From Zonotrichia leucophrys gambelii (taxonomy: Eukaryota > Chordata > Aves > Passeriformes > Passerellidae), in NCBI RefSeq assembly GCF_028769735.1, contig NC_088175.1, positions 5,766,001 through 5,830,000 of the forward strand: a stretch of DNA of 64,000 nt, in the 5' to 3' direction. Under the pieces are notes generated by a model, which did no database searches, was not told the DNA's origin, and worked only from the letters and a program-made list of their open reading frames with translations. This document shows, piece after piece, positions 1 to 15,000 of the stretch (positions are counted from its first letter, which is position 1; every line of letters starts with the position of its first letter). The position numbers were made by a program, and so were the translations under genes.

Positions 1-3000
1 CAACTTAGGATTGCGGAGAATCACAGGTGATAGGATAATACCGTGGACTAAAACTAGCTACATAAAAGTGATAGGATGGGGGAAAAAACCACAATTCTTT
101 CACATCATAAATTGGAAAAGAGGATAAATGGCAATACAAGGCCCAGCCTGCAGTCCTCCAACCCACAGGGACTTGTTCCACTGACCTAGCTGGGCTCTGG
201 GTTATGGCATTTACACTCTGAAGTTCATGGATTCACTCCATAGCAGTTAAGTACAAAAGCATCCCCGGAGCGTTCCCACTATGTACCCTGCTCTACTGGC
301 AGAGCTGTGCAGTTGGAGTGAATCACCTCCCAGCAAGTTCTGCTGCACAAGGGTGTGGTTTGCTGGTCATACAGCACCTGCATGGGGGATTTCTGATTGC
401 CAGCAGATGACACATACCTCTACTTCAATATAAACTAACAGTGTATCCCACCATCACAAGCCTGCACACAGCCAGTAACTCCAAAAATTTTTAAAGCTGT
501 AATTGATAAAGCCATGAGGAAAGACCTTTGCATGGTGACAGAATCAGTCACAGTGTCATTTAACAATGATGTGCCTCAAGGACTGCTCTCAAAATACCAG
601 CAACATTGCTCCCTGCTTCCCTGCAAGCAAGTATCTCTACAGCAGAACGTGGTGCTGCACACCTCTCTTCCAAGGCCCTAGACCAATTACTGAGAAAGAT
701 CATTCACTTAAAAGCATAAAATTCACAGAGCTGAGAAGACACAAGCAGCAGGCAGCCAGACTTCCAGCAACTGCTCCTGCACCCGGAGGCTCCATCCGGG
801 ATCCTCTGCACACACTGTGCCAAGCAGGGACCAAGCCAGCACAACACACTTCAGACTTGCTGCTCAGCCCACCAGTGTTCACACTCTGACAACTCAAAAG
901 CAAGTTTCCAGGAATAAGTAGCAGGGATTTTTGTCACTAGATGGACGGATAACTTTTGTTAGCACACTAAACACACCCTGCAAAAAGTCTTCTGATAACC
1001 AAGGAACAGCTACAGACCAATCTGTCTGATACACGAAATGCCCTGCATAGCTAGGAAGGCACCTTACAGAAATATAATTGCCAGAACCCTTGGGTGCAGA
1101 CTAGTGAGCAGGTTGATGAGCCAGAGTTTGTTTCATTCTTCTCTCTGCAAGCCATTCTCACAAGGTAGTGATTAGGAAAATGTCTGCTTGGCTGCAGGAT
1201 CTAGGAGAAGCTGTTCTAGCTACTCTGACCTCTTGCCCTCTTCTTGGCTCACCTGCATGCCCATCTGTCAGAACACACGTCAAACTCCAGCCTGATGTAA
1301 TTGGTCATAGCCTTGGAGCAGCTCCTGCTTGTCCATGTCACGACAGCATCTCTTCATGGTAAAGTAGGTCACCAGGAGGCCTTGAACCCTGAGAGGGGCC
1401 TTCTTAAATTATGCTTCAGCATCAGAGTAACAAGAGCTTATTCCCCTCAGGATGCCCTAAGGCTCCATTATAACTGAACCCAGGAAGATAATTTCACTAT
1501 CCAATAGACCGCGGTTTTCACAGACCACAGCAGACACATTCAGGACCTGCTTTTAATCTCTCCCTTCCCAGAGCCAACTGAACACGAGTTCTGTTGAAGT
1601 TTGCAAATAACAGGCGTGCTGTGCAGACACACCTTGCACAGAGTGGGCTGGAACAAACCTGAGATGTGCTACCAAGGACTCCTGATGAACATGGCAGGCA
1701 CCCAGCACCCTCTGGCTACCTTGCACATGGCCGAGTGACAAATGCTGTGGTGTCTCTGTAGACCAGCTGTCCCCTCATCACTTCCTAGGGGATAGTTCTG
1801 GAGCTGTCACTCAATGAAGGTTCTGAATTCATTTCCTGTTTTACAACATCATGGGGAAAATCAGCATAGCTCAGAGACATAAGACAACGAACGGTGTGAC
1901 TGATGCAGAGGGTGTTTATTTAGGCAGGCAGCTAGAGAGAAATCTGGAAGAACTGAACATGCTTCTATTAGCATCACTTGGCATTCCCTTCTTCAGTCTT
2001 TGCAGTAAATCAGGCCTCTGAGTGCTGGAAATTCTGGGCCTTAGGCACTTGCTTTAATCCAGTCTGCCAGAACACTTACCTGAGAGTTTCCCTGCCTTCT
2101 CTGGTACCTTGTATTCCCCTCACAGACTTTCAGGGCACAGGTCTTCAGATTTTCAGAAACACTTTGCTGTGACTATTTCACAAACAAGAAGCATAGAACA
2201 TAAATTGTCAAGAAACACCCTCCAAAACCTTTCTGTAAGGGGTAAGAGGGTTTCTCCTGAACCAGTGAAACCCCCTGGCTCCAGGGCTGTGGCTGCTCTA
2301 CGATGCCAGGCTGCCCCCACAGAAGTGACATTCAGAAAGAGGGACAACACCAAAGCAGTCAGACCTGAGAACTCCCCCAGCTTCAGGGGTCCCTGGGAGC
2401 AGTTTTTCTCTCATAAGCAAGCAAGAGAGGCAGCACCATGAAGTACAAAGTTAAGCTAACCCAGAGAGATGTGCCCATACATGAGCAGCACTGGACAGTG
2501 CAGGGAGCCTGGTCCCTCATCACTCCATTACAGGTAGAGGGAAGGAGTTAAACTTTTTTGAGATGCGTCAAGGCTTCTCATAAGGCACAAAACAGGTCTG
2601 GCACAACAGAGGCTAAACCCAACACACATTTACTGCTCATGTATTTCTCTTCCTTCCAAGCAGCCTGAAGGGGAAATGTGTAAATTTAGCCTCTGCTTTC
2701 CCTGGTAGAGACAGCTCTCCCTCTCGCCCAGTGCACAAATGCAGGCTCCTCCCAGAGGTAGCCAGGCAAGCCAAGCACTGCTGCACCTGCTTTGCTTAGC
2801 AATAAAGCCAGACAGAGCACACTGTCTCCATGAGGAATTCACAGTGGAATTAGTTAGTGCACCTCAGTTAGCCTGCAGCCAGAAACACTTCTGACTTTTG
2901 GAAGACGGATTACAAAGGAACATTTCTTCCTGTTCTACCTCCAGAAGGTGAATAAGTCTGTTGTGGTCGGACCAGACCTCAGATGCATCAGTTCTGCTCC

Positions 3001-6000
3001 TATGACAGACCACAAACACTGACATCTCCTCTTCCCATCTTACTTGTCACCAAATCACATGGGGAATTCCAGCCCTGCCTCATAAAGTACAAACTCTTCC
3101 CAGGCTGCTGTTTTCTTCTGACGTTTCTACGTTCACACACATTTGTCCACTCCACTCTCATCCCCATACTAAACAACACAGGTAGTTTTAACATAAAATG
3201 GAGAAAGCTAAAAGGTTCAGCTTTCTGCCCAAGGCCACACTGGAAGTCAAGCAATGAGTTTCCTATGGTGAAACACCTGTCATCATTTCCACCAAGTGGC
3301 AATGATTCTCACGTGTCAGGATTTCAGGTGACTTTGCTTAATGAAACCAAGCTCTTCTTGGAGTGCTCTCCCTGCCACCACCTCTTACTTTCAGATGTCA
3401 CTGTTCTTTGCTGCAGGGCAGAGTATTCTAAACAAAGTTTACCTTCTCTTATTAAGGGAAGATTTGTCTGTTGTCCCATTTGAAAAATCAACTGGAGGAT
3501 ATTTTTTCAGAACAAGGTTTTAAACCACTGAGCCAAAAGGAGGAAGGGGAAGAAACACCATCCCACCATTATCTGTATACCACACTGGCTCACCTCCCAA
3601 CTGATTTCTCATTCATTCAAGTCCAGCCTCCTATTGTATAAAGAGCAGTGACCCAGCCGGGGGCCAAGAGAATGCAAAACTTAAGAACCTGATAAATGCT
3701 TAGCTGTGGAGAACATACATGCAGAGAAGAGGTGCTAATTACTCATCTTACCACGCAGATTAACTGTACTCTGAAATAGGAACAGTTTCTACTTTTCCTG
3801 TGGCACACAAATGTCCCAAGCTCCTCTATGTGGAATGAAGTTGAGTACCAAGAGCCATAAATGCTGCAGGCAAGAGCATTTATTTTCCCCAATCCCAGCA
3901 CAAGCTCTTCCTCTGACAATCCAAATGACTGAAAGAGGGGAACAGGTTATTTTTCTTCCCTTGCCACTGCCCACCTCTTGTTCCTACACATCTAAACCCT
4001 GGAAGGAACCTATCAGTCAGCTTCACTTATCAGTCAAGTCACTGGCAGTGGTCAGATGTGCCCGAGAGCCCTCCAGAGGCTTGTGTCACATCCCAGCATC
4101 CTACGTGTGCTTTCCCCCATCACTGCCAATTAGTCAGACATCTGCACAGAAGGGCCATTTTTGGTGTGCTGACAGCTTCCCCTGTCCAGCTCATTCCAGG
4201 CTCTGTCCAGGATCATTACTTCATCCTCTCCCTCGCTTCACTAACACTCTAGCTGTGCCTGGCCACAACCAAAACTATTTATTTATAGCCATTTGGAGGC
4301 ATTATTCCCACCACTTCCCTCAGTGCTAGCCCATGCTCCTACTCCACTCAGCTGTAGTTGCACGGAGGTAGCCCACTGCAATGTTAAATAGCCACTTAAA
4401 CATCTGTTTTGACAAGAAAAGCTTTGTCATCCTACAGCTGTGGGACACGAATGCATCTGTGAAACAACAGGGTGTAACTGTACCAAAATCCAAGTATAAC
4501 AGGGTCTCATGCCTGTACAGCAATGGCACTAAGTGCCTGTTCTTATTGCAGAACATCTGATGAAATTCACACCAGAGTGACCACCTGCTGCGTAAAGGAC
4601 ACCCCAATGGCAAAAGGAGGGTCCTGGTCTGAACATGTGCCATGGGGACAGTGCACAAATGACTGACTGCTTGTTTTCCACAAGGAACTGACATTACTCA
4701 CAAGACCTGAGTTAGACAAGGCCTGTCCCAGCCACTTAGAGGTCCAGAAATATGGATGAAAACAGTATTTCCACCAAATATTTCCACTGTATCTCCAAAA
4801 AAGATACCTTGCTTTATCCCTGAGCACCACAAAGCATTGTATCTATAAAGAAGGGAGGTTAGAGGTGGAAAGAGAGAAAGCTGCAAGGGCTTCTTAACCC
4901 AAACAAATATTTAGCCAAGAACTTACATGGAGTAAAACACAGAAGTGGAAGAAAAGGATCTCTATGGTAAAGTCTGAACAGAAGTAACAAGACTTTAGAA
5001 AATGCAGTCAGAGCTGAATCCAGACTCAAGAGCCTGCAAAGCACATGTCCTGCAACTTTACTCAGCTGAATGCTGTGCCAAGGGCTGGCCTGCATGGTGA
5101 CTTACAGGGTTTGGCTCTTCCTGCACCTGGCTCGGGCACATTCCCTGGAGCCAGCAGTTCATCTGGCTCACTCACACTTCCAGCAGCCTGCCACAATCCA
5201 GGGAATCACACACAGACCCCATGCCCTGACAGCAGTACAGAGGGACACTGCCTGGCTTCAAAGGACAGGCAGGACAACCAACAGGAGGGTAAAATACACT
5301 GGCAGAACAGCAGAAACACACAGCTGCAATCCCCCCCACACCTTTTCACAGGCTGTGGCAAGCAAGTCATGAGCTCCATGGTGACCAAGCCCAGCACAGC
5401 AGAGCCACGTAAATAGTGCTGTGGAGGACATCCCACTTTGCCGATGGTCACGGGAAATCACAAGTGACAGCAACAACAGCAGCTGCCAAACATAACATGT
5501 ACCCCACTACTTAAGCCCTCAACTTCTAAGCACGCTGCTTCTGGAAAGGGTAAAACACAAGTCACAGCAAAGAAGCTGAATGGGCAGAGCAGCTGCAGGT
5601 CTGGCAGAGGGCAGGTGAGCAGAGAAAGCCACAGGTCTCCTTGCCTGGGAGGAGAGACAGCAAGGACAGGCCTGGCTCTCCCATCACCAGGCAATCCCTG
5701 CCTGTCTGCTCACGGTGCCAGAGCAGTTCCCAGCCATGTATGAAAGCCTCTAACACAGTCAAGAGCTGCTGCAGGCAGAAGCAGAAGCTCAGCTCAATGT
5801 GGAGGTTTCAGGCCATCAGACAGCAGCCTTTGGCTAGTTCAAGACTGTCATGAGTGTAGCTTCCCCTCTAGCACCACCCCACTAGCCCAGGCTGTCTTCT
5901 GATGTCAGAAATTCAAGACCACCTTCTCCAAAGTTCGGGAAAGTGGATTTGCACTCACCCGAACTGAAAACTGTGTTTAATCTATCAAATCACAAAACAA

Positions 6001-9000
6001 CAGAGAGAACAGTCAAGTATCTTTAGAAGAGGACACTAAAAACATGAGATATTTTTTAATTTATATTTTGCCCAGTGTCACTTTCCAGCTGATCTTGGTT
6101 TTCTTCCTTCTTTCTATTACCCTCTTCCATCTTAGACACTTAAGTTTCCCGCTCTGCTGACCTCACAGGTCCTTCTCACATCATTCTTGAATCTTCACCA
6201 TTTCTCTCTCCCTACAGTTGCCCTCCAGGACTACAAAATCTTGCCAAAATGCAGAAGATAAAACACACTGTTGTTGTCAAGTCAGCTTGTCCTTTTAACA
6301 TATGGCACACAGAGTTTTGTTTCATCTCAAACTCAAAGCAATGAAGTTTAGCAGTCAGCTCTCATTACAGTATTGCAGGAGGAGAAATTTTAGGCTCATT
6401 AGAAAACAGTGTATTGAAATTTCTGCATGAAAATCATGAACACTGGAAGTAACTTAAAAAAAAAAATCAAAGGCAACAGAAAGACACATTTCATACAGCC
6501 TGAAAGCAATTCTGCCATTTGTTTTAAGCTTTCCAGTAACATAAACATGGCCTTTGAGTTAGCATTTCATTTCAAACCACTTTAGAAATATGTGACTGCT
6601 CTGTGATTGTTCTATTCTTGTGGACATTTGCTGGAAAAAGTAAACCGGGATACATATGTTCTCTAGTCAGTGGTGACTGATTCCCTAAAACAAAGGGCAA
6701 AACACCCAAGGGCATCAAAATATGCTTTCAATTACTTTTACATTATTGATGAGAATCAGGTATTTACTCCCTACTGCATAATCTCCATGTGTCAGGGACT
6801 ATACTACTCACCAGAATGTTCTGCTTCAAACTTGTTTAAAAATGCTTTTGTATTGTGACCAAGTTCTCCACCAAGCCCATACAACAGTTATTAATCAAAC
6901 AGGGAGAATGTGACATGCAATAGAATTGCTTTGCTGAAATTCACTACAACTGTCATTCCTAAAGTTTCCAGCTACTTCCTGAAAACATCCCCTTCCCTCC
7001 ATTCCCAAGAGATGCAGAGATTGATGAAATACACCTCTGCAAAGGAAACTCCAGAGGTAAGCCCTACTCAGATCTTGGCTACAGCTTCACTTCGTCACAA
7101 AAGTGAATTTTAGTTAGAATGAATATGCCCAGAAAGATATGGAAAGATGGATTTCTTTTGAAGGCAGTATCCCATATCAAATCTGTTTCCACCTAGAGCA
7201 CAGCTACTTAGAACATTTTGTTCAAACTGAAAAATTTCCAGCCCTTTGATTACAAAGGCAACCTGCCAAGTAAGAGTATAAAATTAGCACATTAGTGCAG
7301 TAGTGTCTTCCTTAGTTTGGATGCAGCTTCAGTGCCTCAACTGCATACCACAGTTTTACTGGGGTAAAACTGAGCTAAGAGCAACTGGATTCATTCTTTT
7401 CTACTCCAGAGGCTGAGAATCACTTTTACAGCAGTGAAATACAGATATCAAGCCAAATTATGTCTACTGATGAACGAGTAAGAGCAGAGCAGCAGTAAGA
7501 GTGCAAAGCCAATCCTAGCACACAAGGAGAGCCCTGCTGCAAGAGCCAACAAGCACCAGGGTAAGCAGCAGCACCCGACCCTGGCAGCCCTTCCTGCTGC
7601 AGGGCATATTGCAGCACAGGTGTTTCCCACTGTGCCTTCCAAGTGCCAAGTCCATTTTTCAAACCCTGCTTGTAACTGCTGCTGACTTTAGAAACATAAG
7701 CTATTTTAAAAATGCATCACCAAAAAAAGGTTAAATACAACTTTTTTCCTTTTATTCTCATGTTTGACAAACATTTCAGCAGGCATCTATCCAACTTAAG
7801 CAAGCTCTGGGTGTGCACCTGCTCTAAGCTTTGTCCCAGTCCTGGCTGCATGAATTAAATCCACTATATTAATATCCAAACTATTTCTCCTACCCCATCA
7901 TATCTCCTCATACCCCCTCACCCATCAGACACTGAAGTCATTGCACAAGCACCACTCCTGCACCCAGTGGTTTCCCTCTCTCCAGCTGAAGGACATGGCT
8001 GCTGCTACAGAGGTACTGCTGTGGGCAGCACAGTGGAGTGAGTGATAAGCAGACAGGACAGCATTCCACCTAACTGAGCTGGAGGTGGCTGCTCCAAGAG
8101 GAGCCAGTGTGGGCTCCCAGAGCCTCTTTCACAAGGGCTCAGGTAAGAGGGCATCAAACAGAACCCTGCCCAGCAGGTGTCTAAGCAACAAGGACTGCAT
8201 CTAAAAGTCTAACTCACCAAAAGCTCATTTATTTGCTTTTATGATCTCTAAAAATATTATTAGGGGTTCAAGAAGCCCTGTCTTTATTTTTCCTCCATCC
8301 TTCAAAATAACTTCAGCAAGATGAGTACAATAAACAACATGAATCTGCCTAACACACACACTTTAAACAGCTTTAGCATTTACAAATGTTTTCCCAATCT
8401 CCATCCATTCTTTCAAACCAGCAGTGGTCAGTAGTTTCAGATTGCCATCTCCACTCTGCACCAGTACACTGATGTTCCCCAGTCACTCGCTGCACCAGAT
8501 CTCCAAAACTGCAAGATCTCCCAACTCCCATAATCTTTGCATCTGCTCCAGTAGAAAAAGTAATTTTTCACCCAAATCTACAAATATACTCCTAAACCCT
8601 TGCCAAATTTTCAGCCTGCTGGCAGAATGGCTGGATTTGTGCCTGCCCTGTTTGCACCACAAGGACTGCACCTGACTTACGTGTGGAGGACAGCTTGCTG
8701 TTTCACCTGAAACTGCCCAAGAAAAGAAACTGATCCCATGCACTCACAATCCCAGGAAAATCTTGGGGGAGAATCGTCTTAAAAACCAAACCAAGAGGAC
8801 TAAAAACCCATCTAAAATATAGAAAGAGCTAGAGCACAATGCAGCAGTTTCCCAGAGAGCAGACCCACTTCTCAGAGCCAGTATACACAGGAAGAAATGA
8901 TCTGCCAAGCAACTCAGCTCTTGGGCTGAAATCCAGAGGACAGCTCTGAAAAATCATCCTTCCACCACCACATTCCCACCAGCAAGCTTCTCTCCCAAGT

Positions 9001-12000
9001 TATCTGATACTTGCATGAAGCTGAGCAGGAGAAGAGAGGTGCTGAGAAGTTCAGATGAGATCCAGCTGTACCCTCCGAGCCTCCCCTCAGCACACACAGC
9101 GATGAGCCTGAGGCTGACACTACAGCCAAGAGAAAAGCTCCTCCATGTCCTCACTGCCTGCAGATTTGAGTCAGCCAGCAACCCCAGGGTTTGCTTTATT
9201 CACAGAACAGGCAAGGAGACCTCTCCTCTCCCTCCAAATTCATAGGACAGACTTCAGAGCTACTCTGAGCAACTCAGCCTCGGTGCCCAGCAGGCAGGGC
9301 CAGCTCAAGGCTCCAGACAAGCACTGAGCCAGCCCCAGGGCAGCCCTGGCTGAAGGGAAGATCAGCTCTCACCTTTCTCACACACCTATCTGCTCACAGC
9401 ACAACAGTTCAGAAGAGTGACATGACTGGCCAAAGTGGACAACACTTCACCAGCTAAAGTGGGGAGGAACATTTGCTCCTACAAGAACAAGTGGCTTCCA
9501 CAGGAGAAGCTGAGGCAGAAATTCTTCAGTGATGAAACAAAAGCCTTAAGGAGCCTGAAAAGGCAGAAACATCACTGCTACACAAATGCTTGAAAAGCAG
9601 GCAGATACTATGTCCAGAGAGGCATGCAAGTTATAAAAGAGGTTAAGGGACAGATTTCTGATATATTTTCCTCTCTTACAGAGCAAAATGATAATAAAGT
9701 AAAAATCATGGCCACTTTCTTCCAGCCTGAGGGAACAACACAACTACAATGAAGATCAGACCTGGCTGTCTCTCCTGGATGAAAAAAGTACCAAGAAAGA
9801 GGACTCAGGAGCACAGAGAAGAGCTCAGAATCCAAGCAGGGCTGGGTTAGTAAGCAGGTGGAGAGAATCTGTAAACTGTAGTAAAACTCCAATGAAAGTT
9901 GGAGAACCACAAATAGCACTCAGGAAACAAAAAAAGGGCTGAGACATACTAAAGGAAAGAAATCTTTTCTTGTAGGAGTTGACTACAGAAGTGTTTGGGG
10001 CAAATTAAGCAGGTAGGCTTCCTCTCCAGAAGCAGGTAATTTATGGAAGGACAAACAAGGACAACTGCAGTTTGTTAGGGTGGTCAGTAAGAAAAGGTGT
10101 AGCAGTGAGCCAAGATGCAATGAGAAAACAACTTCAAAGCAATTGCTGTGGGAGGTTAAATTAGGTAAGAGTGTATTTTGCAAAGAAAGAAAAAGAGCAG
10201 GTGGTAATTGGGAGCATCTCTATAAATGGCCTTATTCCAACAGGAATGACAGTTACTGCAGAGCAAATGCTTATAAAATAAAAAAGATCCATTTAAACCA
10301 GTGGCCAGAGCCTAACTAATTACTGCTGTGATACAGGAAGCCAACAGCTGCAGGGACAAAGACATGCTGGAGCTCAGCCCTCAAGCAGCACACAGGGGCG
10401 ATCCCCCTCTGAAAGTTTGGGTCTCCAGTTCCCCCTGCGCCCCATAATGTGCCACACACCCTTTGTCACACGTTGACAACGAAAATAACTTGGGGAAACA
10501 GGCTGCCCTTGTTTCTTGAGCATAAAATGCCAAAACACAAGCTTGGGACAGAACAACTTAACAAGTTAAAAGGTCTACATCTGATCATGTAGTACACAGA
10601 GCACCTACGCTAACAGTGTGCAAAAGCAGTGCAATTTTTGAAAGTGTTTACCTTGCTTTAGTCATAATTTTAATTTTTACAGCCAGAGTTTAAAAGTGAT
10701 CTTGTGATATTTTAAGCCCATGACCTTTGTTTAGAGTGTATGTCACTTGTAGCAGTACCTATTTTAATGCAGGCTAAAACTTTTAGACTGAGTGGCACAA
10801 AGGTTTTGCATTGGGAGGCACATGGCTTTACTTCACAGCACTTGCTTTCTCACAAAAGGTTGTGTCAAAACGTACCTGCTGAAACTGCCACCCCCCCAGC
10901 CACCACCTACTCATGATTCAGATGTCAAAGAGGGATTTCCCCCAAGGCTGGCTGCTGTCAGGGGACTCTTCTGGGGCTGGCTTCATTCTGCCAGCCTAAG
11001 GAAAGACCCAAAGTTAGGGGTGAGCCCAGTTATCTTCCCCTACAGAAGTGGCAGAATATATGGAGTGGGGTTTTTTGTTGTTGTTAAGACTACTTAATCC
11101 ACACATTGAGCTGGGTCTGCCTAGCAACAAGTTAGAGTTTTAAACTTGTATCATCCTACTTGTGTTCCCATGGCTACTGTCATGAACAGTGTGGTAGCAG
11201 CTGCACAAATCAGCACAAGGGTCCCAGGAGGGACATCTTTAAGATTCCCAGACAGAAAACAATACTGAGAAAGTACAAATGCTACACCTGGTATGCCTGC
11301 CTGCCTTCAGAGTCCTTTACTCCTCCCAGAAGCACCTACACCAGCTCCCTCCTAAGGATGGAGAGACATCAGCCAAAGGAATAGATGCACACACTGCTAT
11401 CACTAAACATTTTACATTCTTTAGAACAAAAAAGCTTGGGTTACAGATGTGACACTTTTAGCTTCTCACACAGCTGTTAGCAACCTAAATGCAGAACTGC
11501 ACAACTCCAGCCAACAGCACCTGCTGCATGGGGCAGTGGGCTCTCAGCACAGGGTGGGAGGAGAAAAATCCCCCCATCACCATTTACACGGGGCCAAAAC
11601 TCAAACCAGTGTTACTGATGAGAACAGAGGACGAGTGAGACCCCCAAAGAAGGTGGGAAGTCAGAGGAAAGCAAAAAAACTCCTTGCATTTCAATACAAG
11701 CTGCATGTAAAGAATTGCTACAAAAACAATCCTGTTACATAGACCAAATCTCCCCAGCCCTGTCAACTCAGTTCTGCCAGACAGAAGGTGATTTCCTACT
11801 CCAGGGAGGTTTTTCTTAGTCTTTATCCATCCCCAAGCCCTGTGTAGAGCTGGAATCTCTCTGTACCCTCTCCAGGGACCAACAGGCACTGTACCTCTGC
11901 ATGCAAGCCTTGTTTATCCAATCTCCTTAGAGATTTCTGAACCCAGAAGCCACAACTGCAATTACACATTTGTTATGTTGTGCTCTCACATCAGGGTTAC

Positions 12001-15000
12001 AAAGTCTAGAAGGACACCAATTCAAGGTCATGCACACTAGTAATTATTCTCAATACCAAACTTTCAAATCAAAGTCTGTCTATGACCTAAAACCTGATAA
12101 ACCAACCTGATAAAACATCCAGTCATCTAAAAGTACATGCACGAGCTATCCCAGATACCTACCAGATACCAGCTATCCCTGGTTATCCCAGACACCTACA
12201 GAGAGCAGAACTGAAAAGCTGCAATAGACAGCCACGGGGCTACTCCTCTAATGAAGACACTGCACTGCAAAAGCAAGCTCTCTCAGGTCACTATTTGTGA
12301 AATCCATCCAGGTGAAGAGCACAGAGTTAGGGGAGGGAGCAAGAAAGGTTTAATAACTTTAAGGACAAAAACTCACAACCTTAAACTCCTGCCCCTAAAA
12401 GGACAGGGGTATTTTTCCAGAGCCACACCTAGTCACACCACAGAGTACCTATGAGACCCTACTGATGTCCCCTAAACATACCTGCACAATAGAGGGACAG
12501 GGCTGAGGGGGAGAGAACAGACTAGAATTGCTTCACAAAAGGGGATTTTTGCAATTTTATCACACTACTGCAGCCTCCTCCCCCCAGAGAGGCAACATTT
12601 ACCAATACTTCCTTTATGAAGTTAAAAGAGCAAGCTGCTGCATAAAGCTGAATTTTTGAAGATACTTGGAAAGGTAGGTTAAACTCTCTGGTTTAATCCC
12701 AAAATCTTACATGAGAATACAGAAAATTTACTGAGTTTGACACCTACAGTACTTAAAGCCAGGGCTCATCACAATCAGTTACATTTCAAAACAACGTGAG
12801 GAGCACAAAAGCATCCCAATTCTCCAGTATGCTGGAGAAACTTCCACTGCCTTCACTAAGGCTGAACACATCCTCTTGCACTTTCAGAAAGCACAAAGTC
12901 ATCAAAACTCACATATGGAACAAAAATTAAAGCCTTGAAATTTTAAAGAAACAGACACCTAATCAAGCATTCCTTAAAAAATGCTTTTTAAGATCAAGTT
13001 TAGCTTACAAATCAACTGAACTTCAAGAACTGAACTTCAAACTGCTCTTTCAAGTTTAAACACCTAATGTGGGATTGCTCATCTTGTTACACTGCCAAGC
13101 CTAAGGCTCAAAAGACAAGGTCACCCAGGGCAGAAAGAGGTACAGACTTCAAGGAAAGGGGCATATTCTAGCTAGCCCTAAGTTCTTGTGTTTTATTTAC
13201 TCTCTACACTCAGCTGCTAGTCACCATGTTTCAATCCTACCTTACACTTGGCATGGGCAAGGCAAGCAGAACCAGAACCACAACCAGAAATTGCCCTGTC
13301 CGAGGGAAGCAGGTACTAGCACTAACCACAAGTTTCTGAGGAGGCAGTTACCTCAGATTTACCCTCCTGGCACATCTTAGGAATTGCATACTGAAGTTGC
13401 AACACATTAAATACATCCATAAGTCCAGCAGAGCACTGTCATCCCCACTCCTGTGCAGGTATGTGACAGGGCTAGAGCCCACTGTAAGCCGCATTACAGA
13501 GTGTGCCTTGATCACAGAGGCAAAGATTTCCGAGCTAATTATAATGACTAATCACAGGGAGCTCTAAGCCTTCACTTGGCCAAGTCACAGACCTAACTAG
13601 GACTGAAAACAAGAGTTTTAAGAGCACCTCATTAAGCAGCAGGAACCAGCTATGAAGAACAAAGCAGTCACTCTACCTAGTATTAATTCCAGTGCAGCCA
13701 TTAATACATTTGTCAGTACATGAGACAGCTATTACCTCCACATACAAACAGTGCATGTGCCAGGCAGGGAAGGAAGCCACAGGCTTTGGCTACACCGAGA
13801 TTTGTTTGTTTACAACGGCATTAAGGTTTGAGAAGGATGTTCTCAGTGCTGTTTGAATAATGAGAAAGCTCCAAAGCCGTGCCTTGAAACATGTCTGAGT
13901 GGGAGCTGTGCTCACCTCTAGAGCCTCTGCACCCCTTCAGGATGAGTGAACAGGCTGGGTGAAAGGTGATTTTGGGCAATGTAGACTCACAAGCAGCCCA
14001 CAGGTAGAAAAGATATGGCACCAAATCAACAGCTGTACTCCTGCTGAGGTACCAGAGGTATGGATAACAAAGTTTCCAACTTGAGCACTACTCACCTTTT
14101 TCCCCAGGATGGGTTTTAAAAACAGAGGATAAGCTGAAGCGTCAGCATCTACAAGTCAGCTTCACTCTGTAGCAGCAGGACTGCAGCCTTTCCTGCCCTG
14201 GAGATTGGACCAGCAGTATGTACCACGGACAGAAAAAGCTGAGACAGAATCTCCCACACACCAGCAGAATTGTCAGCCCAGTAAGGATACTGCAGGAGTC
14301 ACCTTCCCCCTTCCCCAGGGCTGCTGGACACCAGCCTGGCCCTCTGACTGTACCTAAATTCCTGCAGTGCTGAAACAAAAACCCAAGGGTTTGGCAACAG
14401 CTTCTGGTGGAGCTCGAGGTTGAGGACGTTTTCATCTGCTCTGCACTACAGCACATTCACAGAGGCTGTGACCTCTGAGAAGGAGGGCAAGACAAATATA
14501 GCCCATGAGGAAGTATGGCACTGAGCACACTACAGCTAGGGGGAAAAGCTCCTCTTCTCCCACCAGAGTTTAAATTTTCCAGTACCTGAATTTTCCACCA
14601 CCTAATTCTGAAAACACACTCTGGTTGGGCATGATGCACATCTCCTCAAACAACAGTGAAGGACCCAATGTGTGTGTGGTTTACCAAAACACCAGGCAGC
14701 CTCTGTCAGTCCAAACACCCTGGGCATTAGTACATTATGGTTTGGCATTTCTGATTAGATCAAACACCCTCTTAACTCTTCCTTCTTTTCCAAAGGGACT
14801 GTTGTGCTGAGTTCCTACCTGTTGAGTTTAAGGCACAGTCATTTCAAGAGATGAGATAGCTCTCCAGCATACCAGTATTTCCAGTTTCAGGAGTTTGGTT
14901 TTGAATTTTCCACTTGCTTAGATGGAGCTCCCAAGGTCTCACCTAAAAAGCAATCTTTTTTCCTCATCCCTTTTCATGTTTTCCGCAAAACACCATTTTT

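Noticed and set aside
3811..4329. A 172-codon frame, with others of similar size in RCOR1 intron 2
   Set aside because: No domain, no splice-flanked structure, and length within what chance allows in 20 kb of DNA.
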